A stretch of 64,000 bases of DNA, from the NCBI RefSeq assembly GCF_000321225.1, contig NW_004450323.1, forward strand, positions 4,410,342 through 4,474,341. The letters run 5' to 3'. Positions 60,606 to 64,000 of this stretch are shown here, piece by piece (positions within the stretch are counted from its first letter, which is position 1; every line of letters begins with the position of its first letter). The position numbers and the translations under genes were made by a program. The DNA comes from Odobenus rosmarus divergens. Its lineage: Eukaryota; Chordata; Mammalia; Carnivora; Odobenidae. Below the pieces are notes generated by a model. It saw only the letters and a list, made by a program, of their open reading frames with translations. It did not search any database and was not told where the DNA came from.

Positions 60606-61285
60606 AACAAATCTGTGACAAGGGAAGAGTACAAAATGGTACACCATATTGGCCTATCCATTGTACAGAGGCTGCTTTTAATCCCTGCTATCTGAATTTA
60701 GGATTTCCCCTACCTTCTGGAAGGCCCCACACTCTAGGATCCTTTCTATGTTTTAAATAGAATTTGAACTGATGGACACAAATGCCTGACTGTAATGAGA
60801 CTACCCTCACTAAAGTTCCTACAGAGAATCTCTCAGGCAGGAAGACAGTCAACCCCAACTAAACAACACTGTGTTGAGATACACAAATGATTTTTGTGTG
60901 GTGGCCAAATGTGGGTGTTTCAGAACCACTCAACTCTACTCCCCCTTTACCTGTGTGTGAGGTAGGGTGACACGTTAGCAGTATGCTTGCTTGCTCCTCA
61001 GGGGCAGTGTGCATGCATCAGAGTGGATGGGCTGGGTTCTAAACCTTGTATTATGCTGGCTGCTGATTCAGGTGGCTCAGGTGATGATTTGAATGGGACG
61101 GCAAACCCTTCTAGAAGATAAAATAAGACAGGATTGATATATCTTAGATTTTTGTAATCAATTTAGCCTGCTCTGTTTGGTTCCTAGTTCTAGAATAAAC
61201 CCTGCCTTTACCATACCAGACATCAACATTTCTTTATATTTTGATACAGGGAGTAAAGGAGATGCCAGGTAAACTTAGGAAAAAA
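60606..61285. other. gene-free stretch, nothing recognised
   Basis: No supported gene or repeat. Confidence 0.4.
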
Positions 61286-61370
61286 GGAAGGAAGGGAGGG
61301 AGGGAGGGAGGGAGGGAGGAAGGAAGGAAGGAAGGAAGGAAGGAAGGAAGGAAGGAAGGAAGGAAGAAAA
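61286..61370 (+). repeat. GGAA/GGGA microsatellite
   Basis: About six GGGA units followed by about twelve uninterrupted GGAA units. The 177-codon sense frame across it (61241-61774) contains a KEGR-type repeat produced by this tract and has no domain outside it. Confidence 0.95.
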
Positions 61371-62006
61371 AAGAACACAAGTTTCTTGAGGGCCTGGAAG
61401 TCATTCATTCATGGGGCTTTGCATTCAAGGGGATGTTAAGTCTCCAAGAAAAAGCTTGCAAAGCAGTTCTGTTTCAGCCCATTGTTTTCTACAGTATGTT
61501 CACTGTAAACCTCAGGATCTCTTTTTGTTCCCTTGAAACCCCCATTATGTCAGGAAAAGCATGGCATGAGGCAGTAAAGTGGCAGGGGATGGGGGAGAAG
61601 AGCTTACAAAGGGAAATCATTCCCATGAAAGGGAAAGGAGGTGTCTTCAGTCTTTTAAGCTTGTCTCCCCTTCAAGAGGGTACATGTGAGGAAGAAATGA
61701 CATTATTTACATTTGTTCTTGGATTACAAATGCAGGGTGTTTGGGAGAGGTTGCATGTCTTCCCACAGCAGTGAGTAGCTATTTTAAAGACCCATCCTTT
61801 CTCAGGGGCCCAGGAGAGGAAATAGTTGAAAATCTTCACTACAAACTTTTCCTCTATGACCTGGCATCTGAGAAATTCACCTGATTTACATAATGGGAAA
61901 CCCTGATCTAGGAATCTCAGGAAATTTGATAGATGAAGAAAATTTCAGTGAAGTAAAGATTGGGGGAGGGGTGGGCATTGCTGTTTGGAAAGGGTTGGCA
62001 TTCCTT
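61371..62006. other. gene-free stretch, nothing recognised
   Basis: No supported gene or repeat. Confidence 0.4.
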
Positions 62007-62234
62007 TTCTCCCCCCCTCTTTTAAAAAAGATTTATCCATCTATTTTAGAGAGAGAGAGAGAGAGATCGAGAGCATGAGTGTATGAGTGAGGGAGGGGCA
62101 GAGGGAGAGTCCTAAGCAGACTCCTCGATGAGTGGAGAGCCCTACGCCAGGCTCAATCTCAAGACCCATGAGACCATGGCCTGAGCCAAAATCATGATTT
62201 GGAGGCTCAACTGACTGAGCCACCCAGGCACCCC
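62007..62234 (-). mobile_element. CAN-SINE, antisense
   Basis: Older antisense copy ending ctgagccacccaggcacccc. Target duplications aagggttggcattcctt and aagggttagcattctt. Confidence 0.92.
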
Positions 62235-62304
62235 AAGGGTTAGCATTCTTAAAAAATTGCACTCCCGTGTCAGTAGCCCCAGTGTCTGCATACCATGCTG
62301 TTCT

Positions 62305-62620
62305 GTTTAGGATGCCCTTCCTTCACCTTCCTTAGCTAACATTTACTCATCACTCAGACTCTGGAAATTTTCCTTGATCTCTACACGCTATGTTATGTGC
62401 CCTTGTCATTTCCCCCTTACTCTTTTTTTTTTTTGAAAAGCACTTTGTGTCTTCTTTATGTATATTTATCACATTATATGGTAAATGCTTATTTTATCAT
62501 CTTTTCGAGTGTACTATGAGCTCCCAACACGAGGAACTATGTCTGTCTTATTCAAAGTTATATCACTACACTGTTGAGGTGTTTGTTGAATGAATGAATG
62601 AATGAATGAATGAACAAACA
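62305..62620 (+). repeat. L2 3' end with TGAA tail
   Basis: ggatgcccttccttcacctt, ctggaaattttccttgatct, gtgtactatgagctcccaac, ending gtttgttgaatgaatgaatg: L2 terminus with extra TGAA units. A T-run (62424-62435) interrupts it. Confidence 0.8.
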
Positions 62621-63867
62621 AAGGAACAGACAGATAAACAGACATTTTCATATGTTGATAAGAGCACCTGAGAACACTCAAGTGACAGAATTGGGGGGGA
62701 GTGGTTTAGTGGTGTTTTCTCTGACATCATAAAAGGGCAGACCCAAGGCCCAGAACTATATGTTTTCTTTGTGGCTTGTATTGCCCCTAAGAGGAACCAT
62801 TACAATTTTATTGGATTTCTGAGAAATCAACAACATATGTGTATAGTAAACATACAGTGACGAGAAAAGCAAAAATTGCCAGATGAAAAGAGTCCTCAGT
62901 AAGCAGAATAACCTCTCCACCCACTCTTATTTACCCTTATGGTCAAATCATGCTTACAAACTAACTCATTGTTGCCTCAAAACTTTCATTTTAAGTAGGA
63001 TGAATGCTGGGCGAAAACAAATCTCAATTGTTTCAAAGTAAAAATGTTGATCAAGGGAGCTAAAAATGGCTGAGAGCTAAAAATGGCCAAGACTCAAAAC
63101 ATTGTGATGGAAGAATCCTGCCCTCTCAAGGTAGGAGGAGAAGTTATTTTTAAGGAATAACTGAGGGTGGTAGATCTGTGAAAGCAAGACAGAGCCAGGA
63201 TCTCAAATGGGAGTCCAGAAGTATTATAATTTACTACGAGAAATGCAAACTGCTGACAATACGGTCACAGAAAGTGAGTGATTCCCAAATGCACAGGACT
63301 TCTTGGAAGAAATGTAGCAAGCCCCTTGATACAAAGTATACATACAAGGACACGGCCACCCCTTTTGGGCGGGGATCAAAGTGTCACCTCTTTTCTGAAA
63401 GGAGGCAGGGACTGCAAGGAAGAAGATGTAGAAACTTAACTAGATCAGACTTGAACTATAGAGCCACACAGGAGTGACCATTAAACAACCATTAGGATTT
63501 GAACTGAGAGCTGAGATCTATGGAGAAAAGAGCCAAATTGTTCACCCCTCGGTTTCACTTTTTTTTTTTTAATTGTGAAAACAAAAACACAGGATACTGT
63601 AGAAATCATAAGTGACAGCCCGTTTTTCAATATGACACTTAAATATCTAGTCACCTTGTAAAATCTTTTCACACCACAACTGCAACATTGTAGTCATTGT
63701 AGGACCAGAGAAACCTTCAGGGGCCAATCTAGTCAGAATGTAGCTTGTCCGTTTGTCATCCTTAACCAGCTGGGTCTTTTGATGCTATTTTCTCATTGCT
63801 TCCATGGTTGCATGTTTCTTTTGCGGTGGACAAACATTCATGGCATTAGCCCACCACTTAATTCTTT
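62621..63867. other. gene-free stretch, nothing recognised
   Basis: A 99-codon sense frame (63178-63477) is Lys/Arg/Ser-rich with no recognisable domain or splice context. A 17-base segment (gagctaaaaatggc...) recurs in tandem at about 63058-63091. Confidence 0.4.
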
Positions 63868-64000
63868 TATTTTATTTTATTTTTATTTTTATTTTTTATT
63901 TTATTTTATTTAAAAAAATTTTTTTATTGTTATGTTAATCACCATACATTACATCATTAGTTTTTGATGTAGTGTTCCATGATTCATTGTTTGTGCATAA
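63868..64000 (-). mobile_element. young carnivore L1 3' end, antisense, cut by the window edge
   Basis: T-rich tail (TTTTATTTTATT units), then tttttattgttatgttaatc, catacattacatcattagtt, tgttccatgattcattgttt: reverse complement of the 34455-34672 element. It continues beyond the window. Confidence 0.9.

Noticed and set aside
61241..61774. 177-codon sense frame, the longest seen
   Set aside because: It owes its length to the stop-free GGAA/GGGA microsatellite; the rest shows no recognisable protein.
1..64000. CRISPR array, operon, phage or other bacterial-type system
   Set aside because: The window is dominated by mammalian retrotransposons; direct repeats seen are SINEs, microsatellites or one duplicated L2 segment.

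Overview
The window is vertebrate nuclear DNA from a carnivoran mammal, most likely an arctoid caniform (bear, seal or mustelid group). The evidence is about 22 CAN-SINEs (tRNA-Lys-derived carnivore SINEs). Their body reads 'gatcccagggtcctgggat' followed by a 'ccctgctcagcagggagcc' stretch. That is the arctoid form as I recall it, unlike the dog SINEC_Cf and cat SINEC_Fc bodies. Stubs of a young carnivore L1 3' end at 3.6, 34.5 and 63.9 kb agree. There is no bacterial-style gene content, and nearly all open reading frames are chance or lie inside repeats.

The one convincing protein-coding element is a 5' coding exon on the + strand at 52874-53037. It has a good 3' splice site, an in-frame stop before a strong-context ATG, 44 open codons, and a GTAAGA donor in phase 0. 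I do not recognise the protein. If this is right, the sequence on both sides is intron or upstream sequence of a large gene whose other exons I could not find here.

Layout. 0-12 kb: old MIR and L2 remnants with CAN-SINE insertions (including one SINE inside the tail of another at 9.3-9.7 kb) and a Tigger-like DNA transposon at 10.6 kb. 12-28 kb: an AT-rich tract, an L1 3' end, an L2 with a locally duplicated 173-bp piece (16.1 and 17.5 kb), an endogenous-retrovirus LTR at 23.7-24.0 kb, and several SINEs. 28-32 kb: L2, an L1 3' half (29.74-31.03 kb) split by a SINE, and a MIR. 32.1-39.6 kb: a decayed, nearly full-length L1 on the + strand carrying at least seven later insertions. 39.6-41.4 kb: L2, MIR and SINE. 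41.4-47.7 kb: mostly repeat-poor unique sequence with a G-quadruplex-type G tract. 47.7-53 kb: MIR, L2 and SINE remnants, then the coding exon. 54-57 kb: an antisense L1 and an antisense HAL1 (half-L1). 57-64 kb: L2, MIR, two SINEs, a GGAA microsatellite, and an antisense young L1 tail running off the right edge.

No operon, CRISPR array, tRNA or rRNA gene, CpG-island promoter or previously undescribed gene system could be supported. The most interesting points are the exon with its overlapping upstream ORF, the duplicated L2 segment, the LTR with visible control signals, the nested transposon histories and the GGAA tract. Repeat calls rest on recalled consensus features and visible target-site duplications; boundaries of ancient repeats are approximate.
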